The notes beneath the pieces were generated by a model. It was not told the origin of the DNA and did no database searches. It saw nothing but the letters and a program-made list of their open reading frames with translations. The translations under genes and the position numbers were made by a program. From assembly GCA_963169105.1 (NCBI GenBank), contig OY720643.1, positions 86,349,696 to 86,413,695 of the forward strand: a stretch of 64,000 nt of DNA, in the 5' to 3' direction. This DNA comes from Ceriagrion tenellum. Taxonomy: Eukaryota > Arthropoda > Insecta > Odonata > Coenagrionidae. Shown piece by piece: positions 27,134 to 39,139 of this stretch (the stretch's first letter is position 1; every line of letters starts with the position of its first letter).

Positions 27134-28900
27134 AATAGGCGGACACGATGTTTTATTTTTCGAATCAAATCCCTCCGTTTGGCCGTCTCGAGGTTTTTTT
27201 CTCGAAAATGAAATTTTTAAGGACGTCATGATCAGGAGGCACCAAAAAAGGCTTTTACCGGCGTCTGCACGGATCTCATCCACTGCAGGGGCGACGCTTA
27301 TCACACGCGCGTAATGCGGATGTCCGATGCAACCTTCTCCCCTCTCCGTGCTTTCCTAGAAGGGAACTTTATTCTGAGTGATGGGCTGTAATGCATGCTG
27401 AGAACTTTTACGAGCCCATCTTCCCTTCGCGGAGCAAAGGGAGCAGTGAGCTCGTCGTAGAAATAGAGGAAAACCCGCCTTCAGTGCGCCCTCGGCTGTG
27501 CCTGCCTGCTTCGTGTTTTGACAGCAAATTTTCCTCACCAGCCGTGCAAAAGCTTTCTGGCCGATGCTCGTTTTTATTTACAAACATTTTAATCCCCTCG
27601 CATAGATATTTTTCTCACCCAGCGCCATGTTATAATGGAAAATAGTAAAAAAAAGTGTCACCCATCACGTTGGACCTAACCTTGGAAAAATGCAATGGTT
27701 TTATTCTGAGAGACACAAGAGGTAATTTGCATGGCCTTGCAATTTTCGATAATTCAAATTTCTATTTATCATCGGTATAACCAAATTTCTTAGCCTTCTA
27801 TTGTTTATAACTTGTATTCCTCTTCCGTTTCATGCAAACTATGGACTAAATAAAGAACGTTTTCATGATATACTATAGGGCAATTCTTCCATTCCTCATC
27901 GAGTCTAAAAGACTCCTTGCACTTCCACCTAATTCTTTGTAAATATATTTTCTATTCAACTTGTAGTCCTAGAATTGCTTGCAATATTTTCATTTGCCTT
28001 GTCTTTACTTAATTAATCAATTTAGCATAGCATATCTTGATCAAAAATAGTTTTTTGTAAACACGCTGTTGATATGTGTAGAAAGTCTTTTTCAATTGAC
28101 AATATCAGAGAGTTTAAACTTCAATAACTTTAAAAAAAAATATTTGGTTTTAACTTTGGGATACCGCAGCTATAGTATGTCTACCTCTGCATAAGTATTA
28201 ATCTGCAAGCACCACAAAGGTTTATGGCAGGATGTGGCGCGTTTCTGTTTCATGCAGAGCGATTTGAATATATAGTGTGCGAGATTATATGTTATGACTT
28301 CGGATATATGGTTATAACTGACGTAATTAGGGGCACGCAGAATAACCTTACACAAATATTTTGAAGGTGAATAAGAATATGAAGTTAAGTCATCCTTCCC
28401 ATCTCTTTTAGTTGCTTTTATGGTTTTGTAATGCTATGCCAACGTTTTAGATAACATTCAAACCTCACTGATGCAGTCATAATGAAAACAATGAGTGAAA
28501 TTAAAGTATGGAATTTTGCCAATATGAAATAAGTCAGGTTATGTCAAAATGGAGTTAACAACAGTAGGAATTCATATTTTTCATCGATTACTGCTGATTA
28601 TCACCCTCAGAGATGAATGTAGCTTCCACGCTTGTCCACAGACCTTAGCGCGTAACCTTGCACCGTGGACTTATAAACCCGTGGAAATAGTCTCAACGTG
28701 GAACTAAACTCAAACAAAAAATTTGAAAACATGTATTTATTAGTAAACTGTATTGATATAGGTGGCAAAACTTGCATATTGCTGATTGGGTTTATAATAA
28801 AAAGCTGCTTTAATGCATATGCTCATGGCATTTAACGCATACTTTGAAAAAATCCGAATGCATATGCTTAGATTTCCCAGTAAACATTGAATTATATCGT

Positions 28901-29059
28901 CTGTTCCTTTTTTCGGAATTCATTCCGCGATGTATGCTTTAAGAAAACAACAATATTTCGCTGGTCACCCTGCCAGCTTCATCAGGTTCAGATAACCTGC
29001 GAAATATTGTCGTTTTCTTAAAACATGCATCGCGGAATGAATCCCGAAAAAAGGAACAG
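28901..29059. mobile_element. Fold-back element, 61-bp arms, 37-bp loop
   Basis: Arms 28901-28961 and 28999-29059 are reverse complements with few mismatches (ctgttccttttttcgg... / ...ccgaaaaaaggaacag). The loop contains a small hairpin (aggttcagataacct). It has no ORF, and no obvious target-site duplication was seen. Confidence 0.85.
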
Positions 29060-29284
29060 TCAACCCTGCATCCGCGGAAGCCTACGAGCTAATTGAATTA
29101 TATCTTTTATATTACTATAATGGTTGCTTACAAATATGGGGGTGTAATGCTGAATGAAAACCTTGTATTTTTTTGATGATTTTTGCTTGAAACACAAACT
29201 CAAATATCCACACATCAGGCACGCGCGGAGGATGAATAAGCCGGCCAAAGTTTCCTTTCAGTTTCTTCACTGGTGATATTCAAT

Positions 29285-29536
29285 GCCTATGTTGCTGTTG
29301 CTTTCAAATCTATGATACTGTTTATAATTTGTAATACTTTTGTCCGACTACTTCATTACTTATCATTCATTGAAATTTTTTCTCACTAAACCATTATTTC
29401 TTAGCGAAATTAATATCTAGGTTTCAGTAATGAAAATATTTAACAATTGCTTTTAATGAACGTCTTCAATCAATTGTCATGTTAGTCCCTCTAGACAGCT
29501 CTAGAGTAAGCTATGCGGTCCTCAGAGGACCCTTAG
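29285..29536 (+). repeat. Direct repeat B, copy 1
   Basis: This aligns in direct orientation with 30057-30310. Shared blocks include ttgctgttgctttcaa, accattatttc, tcagtaat.aaaatatt and caattgtcatgt. The two B copies flank repeat A copy 2, giving a B-A-B arrangement. Confidence 0.75.
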
Positions 29537-30050
29537 TTATTTATACCCATTTTTGATTTTCTCAAATTAACACACTGATTTTGAACTTTTATTTTATCTA
29601 AGTAATCGATTGCAGCTTGCTGACTAGTCTTTCTAGATATAGATTGTATTTTAGTTGTGCATGGTCTGAAACCGCATTAGAATTTTAGTGTTATAAAACG
29701 TATACTAGAACGTATTTTCTCTAACGATAAAGCTTCTAATTCATGTGTCGAATTTTGTCGGAAAAGTAACGACTCTATATTTTGGTGTGTAAGCTTAACG
29801 TCCACTTAAAAGAATACGTTTGTTAACATTTGGAGGACAAAGGTTCTCTCACATCACTATTTTTAAAGTTAGTTGCCCTGATAGGTGCAATTTTAATTTT
29901 TTAACAGTGCTGCAAGAGACAGATTCTGGTGATTTGCCCTTCATTTTATTCCTCCAAAATTTTTCCTTACATATCTTTATCTTTTATGATTTTACTTCTG
30001 TCATTTGACAAGAAAAAAGAATAAATTATAAAATAAATCTTTTCCCAATT
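29537..30050 (+). repeat. Direct repeat A, copy 2
   Basis: Second copy of the block at 26562-27133, lying between two B copies. The shared near-30-bp identical core is at 29816-29845. Confidence 0.75.
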
Positions 30051-30056
30051 TTAATA

Positions 30057-30310
30057 TACGTATTGCTGTTGCTTTCAAGTCTATGTTGCCGTTTAAAATT
30101 CGTATTATTCTTGTCCAACTGCTACATTACTTAGCATTCATTACAAATTTTACTCACCAAACCATTATTTCATAGCAGGATTCGTTTCTGGGTCTCAGTA
30201 ATAAAAATATTCAACAATCATGTTTAGTAAACGTTTACAGTTAATTGTCATGTGTGTCCTTTATAACAATACCATAGATTTTAATGCGGTCTTCGAAGGA
30301 TCCTCAGATT
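30057..30310 (+). repeat. Direct repeat B, copy 2
   Basis: Right-hand copy of B. Divergence from the left copy is roughly 25% by eye, suggesting an old duplication or an old element. Confidence 0.75.
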
Positions 30311-31051
30311 GACGAGACCGATTTACACTGTATCAACTGATGTACTTAAGTGTGGTCCTAGAATTTCTTTCGACTTGCTTAAAAAGCTATTAATTGTAAA
30401 GTCAATGACTCACTATTAGCGCTCCAGCCACGTTAATGCGCCACAAATAAGAGCGGCTCCCGCGGGCAATCCTCGTGTTGACTGTAATTATATAATTAGC
30501 CCACTCAGGAGGGGAGTAAAGAAAGAACTTTGAGGGGAAATAAATTATTGAAACCTGTTGAAACACTCGGATATACACTTTGAGGCAAGCCATTTGAAAT
30601 TTTAAAACAGATTTTCTTTTCCCCACAAACTTAAGAGCCACCGAGAGATAAAGAGAGGGAGAGAGCTATCAATTTAATTTTGTGGTCCAAGTTAATTCAT
30701 CAGTTCTCTATTTCCTCTTCTTTCATCTCCCACACCGAACAGTTCTCCTTTCTGGAGGTTCTCTCCTTCCAGTCTTGCGTTCCCGTTCATTCGTCCCTTC
30801 CCCCCCTCATCCTCCACGTTCTCATTTTCCCGCTTCCCAGCAGTTATAAAGCTCCCTTAAGCCCCTGGTTATTCCCTCTCGACTTCCACTCGAGGTCCCT
30901 CTACGCCCTGGTTCCTACCGTCCCTTTCACCCCTAAAACATCGTCCCCACTCATCGCTACCATTCTGTTCTCCAATCCACGTGTCTCCAGCCGCATTTCC
31001 ATTGCTTTCTCGATCTTTAAAATGCTTATTTCTAATGTGTCCGGGAATTAA

Positions 31052-31946
31052 CCCTGGAAGTACCGGACATTACTTCATACATGTTAGTACCGACAAGGGT
31101 CAGTGTGACCCCTTAGAAATAATTTTTTAGACTTAAGCTCTTTCATTTTATTTTTCTTTAAAACACTTATTTTGAACGGAAAATACACAAATATAAAAAT
31201 AAATATTTCATAAATAGTATATTTAAGGATACGTGACGTATTCAATTGAAATAATATGAAAATCGTTTATAACATTATTTTTTTTCGCTTTTGTACAATT
31301 TTTAAGACGAATAAAGGTGCATATCAACGAATTGTAACTAATTTCCAAACATTGCATGTAACAAATTATATGGTACGAAGTCACTCGCACGGGTGCATAT
31401 ACACCAGGGTTGAAATTCGCTTTGAAAAAATCATTTGACTTGACCGGGATACGAACCCGGATCTCCCAATTGCCGGTCAGGTGTGTTAGCTCAAGTCAAA
31501 TGATTTTTTTCATAGCGAATTTCAACCCTGGTGAATTGGAACTAGTCATTTCATTATAGAGCGACGCATGAGGATTTGGATCCGGGACTCATGTCCCTGT
31601 TTCTAGTCCTTATGCAATATCTGACTCTGTCGGGCTTTTTACGGCGATTCAATATTAGGTAATCACGGTCAGCAGCCGAACTCTTAATAAGACTTCAACG
31701 AGTGACTATAAAACTATACTCTACAGTAAAAACCCGAAGAAAACAGGGGAGTGAGAGCCTTGGGTCAATATGACTCCTTAATTACAAATAGATAGAAGGT
31801 AATGAACATTAGAAACTATTGTTGCTCTATGTTACTAATTTGACATTATGCATTCCTGGTAAAATATATAAAAGTCAAGTAATATGTAAGATCTGGGGCA
31901 ATTCAGTTTGAAGTCGTCAAAATGACCTAATCCGGTACTTCTGGTG
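31052..31946. mobile_element. piggyBac-like non-autonomous element
   Basis: The left end is TTAA (31048-31051) followed by CCCTGGAAGTACCGGA. The right end, reverse-complemented, is CACCAGAAGTACCGGA, followed on the + strand by TTAT (31947-31950), one base off TTAA. Subterminal ggtcagtgtgacc and gtcaaaatgacc are the GGTCANNNTGACC-type motifs common in piggyBac ends. The 895-bp body has no recognisable transposase. A fold-back with a tRNA-like core (31402-31533) has inserted inside. Confidence 0.85.
31402..31533 (-). mobile_element. Fold-back element with tRNA-like core
   Basis: 43-bp arms at 31402-31444 and 31491-31533 are near-perfect inverted repeats (caccagggttgaaattcgct / agcgaatttcaaccctggtg). 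The centre, on the minus strand, holds gagctaacacacctgaccgg and gatccgggttcgtatcccgg. This includes a perfect box B (GGTTCGTATC, 31457-31448) and a tRNA-like anticodon/T-arm layout. The 5' D-arm is shortened, so it is a tRNA-derived sequence in a hairpin rather than a working tRNA gene. Confidence 0.75.
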
Positions 31947-32115
31947 TTATTGGCAAGGTATTGAGGAAGGGGTTAAGTGTTCCTCATCATGCACTAGACT
32001 CAATACAATGAATATCAGCAAATTTATGGCTATTACTTCAGTTTTAGAAACCTGAAAGGAAGCAAACTTTCACCAATACACACTGAAATCAAAGTTATTA
32101 ATGTTGTACAAACTA

Positions 32116-32303
32116 CAGTGCAACCTGTATTAAGCGTCCATCACCGGGCCTATGAAATATTGGCAGTTAATTAAGTTGGCAGCTTCAGGGAGTGAAAATA
32201 TAAATTGCTTTTATGCTTTGAAAATTTATTCCGTTCCCAATAAAACAACCGCTTAGAGAGGTGACAGCTTAAAGAAAAGCGGCCGCGAAGACAGACTTCA
32301 CTG
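32116..32303. mobile_element. Tigger/Tc1-mariner-type MITE, 188 bp
   Basis: The ends are CAGTG and CACTG with TA on both sides (32114-32115 and 32304-32305), the TA target duplication of Tc1/mariner elements. The left terminus, cagtgcaacctgtattaagcg, and the reverse complement of the right one, cagtgaagtctgtcttcgcgg, are imperfect inverted repeats of the style seen in pogo/Tigger elements. There is no ORF. Confidence 0.65.
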
Positions 32304-33625
32304 TATGAATATTGATGGATTTTCCAAAAATCAAAATGCGAATGACTGCATGAGTTCTGTAGGAAGCATGTCGGTCGACTTGGTAAATGGATACAGAATT
32401 TTTTGGGGGTAAATAAATAATAAGCTAACAAGTTATTCTAATTGTAGTTGATTTAACAGATATTATAGTCTATTACTGTTCACCAAAAAGTTTCCTTTAA
32501 AATCTCTAAGTTTATCAATCTATTCTAGTACCTGTATATCAATTTCATTTTTTTTAGTCTACACGAGGAACATAATTTGAGATGTGCCATACAGATGCCT
32601 CTAAAATGTTATATTCTCAAATTTATGAACGTATTCATCATTGTTGGTACTACAACGGACAAATTTTTGGTTCACCTGTAAGAAATTCTTGCAAATATTT
32701 TACTTGAGCTATAGAAATTCCCTATCAAAATGGAATACTGATGCTAAAATTTAAAACGCAAACTTTTCTATGAAATACCATAGACAGATAAATTTGAACC
32801 GTAATAGATAATAAGCAGGCTCCCAAGCAAAAACCATTTGGTGTAATAATGCTGAAATTTAGTACTAACACAGGGTCATTTCAGTTATAACCGAGTACTT
32901 CAACATATATTTCTAGCACAAATACTATGCAATTAAAAGTTATTTGTTAATTTGTGTATTTAGAACTAATGGCAATATACCGTAATTTTTGCTGTATGAG
33001 GGAGGTTCTTAGGCCTTTTTCGAAAGCAAATTTTTCCCATTTACCAGTATCACCATCTTCAGCATACCATTATTCTTTAGAAAGCCTTATGGCCATTTTT
33101 TTATCTCTAAAAAAATATTTTATTTCTAAAATTACCTTCACTTCATCTGCCATTTTATCAACATATTCCTCGTTTGTCCTCCTCATCCCTCAGCTAACTC
33201 TTTGCAAACTTGGTAAACATACAAATAAAAATATTTTCTGATGAAGTGTTAATACGATGCGGTTTGTATGTCCCAAAACTCTTGAAAAGTAAAATATTTT
33301 ATGAAAAATCATGAATATATATTTTATAAACCCCAAGTGAGTATTATGGTAGTTAGGAAACAAAGTGAGGCATAGAGTAACGGATGCTACTCCTGCATTA
33401 TGTAGTCATTGGTAGACATACGGAGCTCTTTTGTTATGTAAACACTTTTTGTAAATACTGATTTTAATCGCTAATCTAGATAATGTTACTGACGATAATT
33501 AGGTTAGAGACCACCTGTGCTTAAATTTGATAGTACTCAAATTAGATACTTACCGGTACTTAAATTAGATAGGCTCGCTGGCTCATTCTTTACTAATGTT
33601 TTAGTGTACAAAATGCACAAAATAG

Positions 33626-33997
33626 AACCCCTGTAGAGAGGGTGAAGCTCACGGATCCTTTCCATAAAGGGAAGCCTGCCATAAGGAGGAGCTTGTTATC
33701 CTCAATGATATTTTTGTCCTGGTGGGTGCAGGTACACGTAGATTGGCTATATTTAGACCGTTGACTGGCATAGTAGACTGATCCGATTCCCTGAATCTGG
33801 GAGAACCTCAGGTTTTGGTCGCCTAAGAGAGGGAAATTCCCGTTGAAGTAGTGGTCGTTGGTCGGGGTGAGGGGTGGTCTTTGAATAGGGGTAATACATA
33901 CATTGACAATACGGGCATTACAATCGGTTCCGAAGAAGACCGGTCGTTAAGAGGGGTGGTCGCTGGATAGGACAGGTCGTTAAGAGGAGTTTCACTG
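33626..33997. mobile_element. Tigger-like element end with subterminal repeats
   Basis: The right end, read on the minus strand, is CAGTGAAACTCCTCTTAACG, a Tigger-style terminus. Just inside it GGTCGTTAAGAGG occurs twice (about 33943 and 33975). The segment is GC-rich compared with its flanks. I could not find a matching left end, so the left boundary is approximate. Confidence 0.45.
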
Positions 33998-34747
33998 TTC
34001 TAGGCGTAACTTGGTGAAAATCCATCTTGATTAAATCAAAATAACTTTGTAAATGTGTCGATTTGTTCTATTCTCAAACGACCAGTTTTACCACTTGGCC
34101 ACATCTTGTCACCTGTGTGATTACCTGAAGATGTTGTCTAAGGCTTAATACATTCCGATTAGTATAAGTTCGTAGTTCGAACATTTTAGAAATATTTTAT
34201 ATTTTCTGAGTCGATACAGGTATACTTTCACAGTTTGAAACCACTTTTATTTATTTTTATCCGATAACAGTTTTTGGGTCATATATGCAATGAAACTGGC
34301 CATATTAGGTAAATCAGTGTGAAAAAGTTATGAAGTTATTTTGTTTTCATCACCTGTGCTTCATTTACTACGAATTAAGATGTTTAAGGAATTATGGAAA
34401 TTTCAAAGAATTAAGGATGTTTAAGGAATAAGAAATTAAGGAAATTTTACGCTAGTTTATTTTAGCTTAATCACTATTATAAGCACTGAAATTCACAAAT
34501 TGTTCACCTTAAGATGTCACCTAAAGGTCTACCCATACCTATTGGTCCAGTTTACGAGCTCTTGGACAAATGAGATTATTGGACCTAAGTTTCAATTTCC
34601 TCTAATGTCCCTGTGCTTTTATTAAAGTAGTTATTCCTTTTTCATTGCCACTAATTGGTGTGAATTTTATTTACTGATTTCTATTTTTATGTGATGCTTT
34701 TGATTAAAATTTGTCCTTTAATTTCCTGCATGGGTTTTATGTTTCAG

Positions 34748-34907
34748 GGTCGGCCACTAGCTCACAATATCCAGGCCGGAGTTATAGTGAGTAACCAGAG
34801 TTTAGTCCTGCAAGGAGTCAGCCGTACGAGTGCGGGGAACTACACGTGCGTCGGTTACAACAGCGAGGGCGATGGAGAAAGTGAACCCTTCTACCTGAAC
34901 GTCTTGT
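34748..34907 (+). CDS. Sidestep-like Ig protein, internal exon b (second half of the same Ig domain)
   Basis: This exon has 53 full codons plus the first base of a split Tyr codon. The acceptor is ttttatgtttcag and the donor gtaagtat; it is phase 0 in and phase 1 out. Joined to the previous exon, it reads WRHN-GRPLAHNIQAGVIVSNQSL, then LVLQGVSRTSAGNYTCVGYN and EGDGESEPFYLNVL. The SAGNYTC motif supplies the F-strand Cys (residue 78 of the visible product), which pairs with Cys28. NQS and NYT are potential N-glycosylation sites, which fits an extracellular domain. HNxxAGVIxxNxSLxLQxVxRxxAGNYTCxxxNxEGxGES is typical of Side-family proteins and related to nephrin-type Ig proteins. An open frame continues upstream to 34691 and downstream to 34921, but both extensions lie outside consensus splice sites. 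The flanking introns are 20,954 bp and 14,056 bp. Confidence 0.93.
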
Positions 34908-37900
34908 GTAAGTATTCTTGAATGTATTTCACGAGCACTCGTCAAAAAACCTAATTTTCTGCCTCAGTTAGCAGTAAATAGATTTGTTTATAAATACCGC
35001 TGTAAAAACAGCAATGCGGGCTTGGTAAAAAGTTTTTATACCTTCGACCAACATAATACTACTTAACGAATTGCTCATATGATTCTGTCATTAAAACATT
35101 TTCCACGTCTCTTGTCTTTAGAGTAGCACCCCAAAACTTATTTTCCATTTCTCATTGCCTTTTCTTATGGAAAAACCTACTCATCATTCCCAGTCGATCG
35201 ACTATGAGTCTTTATTCCCTATATTTGCTCCTTATATTCCCTATATTAAACTCCGCAGGACCTATGCTATCGATCGTAAAGGTTTGAGGAACCATTTGGC
35301 ATACACGCAGCATTTATCCAATTTTACAATATTTTGTTTGATTTTTAATTAATTTTAACTAATTAACTAATTCTAACCGTTTACAATATTTGGGTGAGAT
35401 ATTTAAAATTTTTAATGATATTTCCTTTTTTTTGGTGTGTTTTTAGGCTCTGTGTGCCAAATATTTCTAATTTGACAATGCAAAATGAAAAGGATGGAAT
35501 CGATTAAAATGAACTCAATGCGCTTGTTTTCGTGCGGAAATTTCCCAGCAGACAGACTGACGGTGAAGTTTTTCTTTTTATATTAATAAACTTGCTTTAC
35601 ACCACACTCATTGAAATGCTAAGAGGTGATTAAATATTCATAGTTTCTCTTTCACGCAGATTTATCTGCCTGCATCTTTTTCAATGCCTATCATTCCGTT
35701 CAGTATTCTTAAATGAATTCATTCATCGGTGTTTGCACCTACTGAAGCGAAAAATATAATTATACTGAAATGAAAACAGTAAATGATATATTATAATTGG
35801 AATTTTGTAATATACGTATTGAGCTCAAGGAATTTACAAACTTACAATGCCTGCTGGAGTCGACCAAACCATTTTATTCTAAATAATATCACAAAAGTAA
35901 CACATGAAAATTTCAAAAGTTTTGATACTGCTATAATATATTCTTTTTATGAAAATGAAAACAAAAAAATTTATCATAACGAAAATGTTTAATAGAAGAT
36001 TAAGCTGTTATTCTTGTCCATGTTATCTCAGCAAATTTTATGTAACTATTGGCATTTCATATTGGCATAATACATGTTCTGAATTTTAGACATTTGTCAC
36101 CGTACATTTTTATAACATTACATGTAAGCCGATTAAATGATACAGCAATACAAAGGGAACTAACAAAAACGTTACATACTGGTATAAAATTTTCAATTAG
36201 CTCAGATATTTAAAAAAAAATTGGACAATAGCGGTTTTATCAGAAGAAGATGTGGCGGAAGCACTTGTTTTTTGTTTGCTTTGCTTTTCCTTGCATATGG
36301 ATGAAACTTTAAATTAATACCAAAAGGTTTCCAAAGAAGCATTCAAATTTGATCATTTATTGCTATAAATTTTTATACCAATAATAAAATCCTTCAAGAG
36401 CGTTATTTGAATTTTTTACTCCAGGACGGTGTCTACATCTGAAAATGCATCATAGTTACAGTTTTTACGTGATGGCAACCTAGTTACTGCTTGCAGAGCA
36501 ACGGAAATATATGGCCAACGGAGGAAAAAACTCCGTAAGGGGGGAAATTCTTTTCCTGCCCGCGAGATTTAAGGGCCGCCATATCATAAGCATAATCAGA
36601 TATTTTCTTTTATTAATAACAGCAATTGAAGTGTAGCCATTTTTACTCCCTTTATTCGTAAGAAATAATAGGGGAGTTAAGTTATGAAGAAAAGGCATTA
36701 CATCGTGCCCGCAGCGGGGTGATTTTTCATTATCATACCCCTCTCTTCGTTGAGAAACGTCTTCATGAAAACCCATGCGCCATTCCACCTTTATTGTCCC
36801 GTGACCCACCCAGCACCCGTTCTGGTAATATACGGTCCGCATAAATGGAATGAGGGCATCGCTTTAACCTTCTACTTTTTTATTATTATTTCAAGTGGCC
36901 GGAAAAAAGAAACCCATAAGCTATGAATCACATTATAATTTCGGCTGTAATTTCGACCGCGCGTTCATGCATGGGGTGTTTTAAAGGTTCTCATAGTACA
37001 TACATATATAGATATATGTACCAATGAAAGTAAGGTGTAGGTCTTTCGTGGAGTGCCGTGTTTTTTCTTCAGCGACGGCGCCCTGGGTGCCTTCAGCTTC
37101 AAAAAAGGGTATGATCCTGCAGGGTATCCTCTAAATGTGTCCCGCTGAGGGTGGACTAAAAAGGAATCGGAAAAGGGGTGCAGCCTTTTACAAAATATGA
37201 CGGTGAGGGTAAGGAAAGGTGAGGATTTTCCACGATGGCGTACAAGAGATAGAGAGAAAGGTTTGGGAGTCGGAAAAAATTATAATAATCTTTCCTCCAA
37301 TCGAAGTTTTATGTTTATTATTTTTTTTCAGGAAGTGTTTTATTATTTTTTCTTTATTTTTTCTTCGGTCGGGAAAAGTGGGGTAAAAAGAGGTTTGGGT
37401 CATAAATCCATCTCCTGGGTGGAGTGAGTAAGGGTAATATTCGCTTAGTCTCACGCCATTGGTTCGGGAAGAACGACAGTTGGGTCGCTCTCATTCCGTG
37501 CTCAACCTTTTTCCCAGGGTACTTCAACAGCTCTCGCAAGGAAGAGTTCCCTCCTTTCACCCATCCCTTGATGAGAAAATGATTGCGACTTTCTATCACC
37601 CCGGAGGAGTCCGTGATTGCGTTTTTCCGGGGGCAGCTCCGGGAGATTTGCTCCCTTTCGGCTGCCGGTGATTGTTTCACTTGCCGAATCGGAGTGCTGT
37701 GCGATTTCTAACACCACCCTCCTTCCACTGCTCAAGTCACTACTCTCGCCTCCCGCTCAGTGGTGAATGGGGCCATACCCCATTTGACGCGCTCGATTTG
37801 ACTTTTATGTCGAAGTGAAATTTTCGAGCACATTGTCACGGTTTTATCGACTTGAACCGCCATCTACCGTCACTCCATGCCATTCACCCGCTCCCCTTCG

Positions 37901-38740
37901 ACCACCATCCGTCGTACACCCTTACTTCTTCTTTCCATCCCTGCCATACGCCCTCAAAGTTTGTGGAAAGGAAGAATGATTATCCAGCGTAAAAAAACAG
38001 CACCTGAACGTATTGGCTTGTGATGAAGAATCACTGTAAATAATATAAATTACATATTGCAGTTAAGCAGGAATTTTCTTTCTAATTATAAAATCCTGTC
38101 AGGTACGTATCATCTGTGTATAATACTGAAAGATGTTCTTAATTAGTTATTATGAGGCTCTAACAATATTTAAACTATAAAGCGATGTTCATTTTTACGA
38201 TAATGTACGATTAATGGTAGCGCCTAAGGGTCATTATGAGGAGATGAAATTTTAATACATTTTCATGTGATAAAAAATTAAGATAGGGGAATTTAGGCTT
38301 ATTGGCGGATCCACGACATGTAACGTTGATTCTTTTAGCATTTTCCGTTTCTTTTCGCCCAATCTTGATCATTTTTCTTCACGAACTACTCGCAATATCT
38401 GCTAAACGTAGAATTATTATTTGTAGTTTTTGTGATTCCTTCTCGATTACCTATTTATTGAACATTGCGCGCAACCACAATCTTCTTTCACGAGTTATCA
38501 CATCCTCTCCATTGGATCCAACCCCTAGTCCACCGTATCTATCTCATAACAAACGGCATCACTCCCAATCATGATCAATCTCTGCCGTACTTCAATTCCT
38601 CCTCCCCCTCAATCTCCTGCCATGTTTCCCTCAACTCTCGTCTCTCATCCTCCATCATACGCCCATTCTCATCTTCCCCTACTCCAACCAAGTACCACGC
38701 TTTACGCCACGAATGATCGGCCAATCGTAGAATTTGTTTC

Positions 38741-39139
38741 TCAAGGTCAATTGAAGGAAGTACGATAGAGGGGGGAGAAGCTGAATTAATATGTTTCATT
38801 CATTTTCCTTAAGTCCTTGGATTCTGCCTCCCGATGACACGTGAATTTATTTTAAATGAATTGAAATCCATTTAAAATATTCACTCATTAACAAAGTTGC
38901 AGGAAAATAATATTTTACTAAATGTTGGAGCTCACGTTTCATTGGGATTCAGAATTCAAGGACTCAAAGATATTAGATAAAACATTTGAATTCAGCTTTC
39001 CCCCCTCATGATCTATTCTTGTTTCGCCATTTAAAAGACTATTGCTTCCGGCCTGATTAAATATCTCGAGCGGGCTTAAATTACAGTAAATTTCAAATAT
39101 AAATCCTCAATAAAAAAAATATAATTCGTATTTATTTTT
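38741..39139 (+). repeat. ~400-bp tandem repeat, unit 1
   Basis: It starts tcaaggtcaattgaaggaag and includes gacacgtgaattt and aaaagactattgctt. Unit 2 (39140-39530) repeats these blocks in the same order: caaggtcagttgagggcag, aacacgtgaattt and aaaagactattgctt. Divergence is roughly 30% by eye. It has no coding content. Confidence 0.7.

Larger units (their letters stand above)
13794..34747 (+). other. 20,954-bp intron (phase 0) of the Ig gene
   Basis: The intron runs from gtaagta to ttttatgtttcag, splitting one Ig domain between its C and C' strands. It carries fold-back structures near 16.1-16.6 kb, inverted repeats at 19.1/20.9 kb, a TTAA MITE at 25.1 kb, a fold-back at 26.2 kb and a composite direct repeat at 26.6-30.3 kb. 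Further along are a fold-back at 28.9 kb, a piggyBac-like element at 31.05 kb and Tigger-like short elements at 32.1-34.0 kb. GC-richer islands lie at 17.0-17.5, 27.2-27.6 and 30.4-31.0 kb. The rest is AT-rich with no coding signal that I can support. Confidence 0.85.

Noticed and set aside
30680..31051. 123-codon + strand frame
   Set aside because: Low-complexity Ser/Pro/Leu-rich translation of a pyrimidine-rich GC island. It stops at the boundary of the piggyBac-like element and has no domain.
36480..36842. 120-codon minus-strand frame
   Set aside because: No recognisable domain, signal peptide or splice context. Likely a chance frame in GC-richer DNA.
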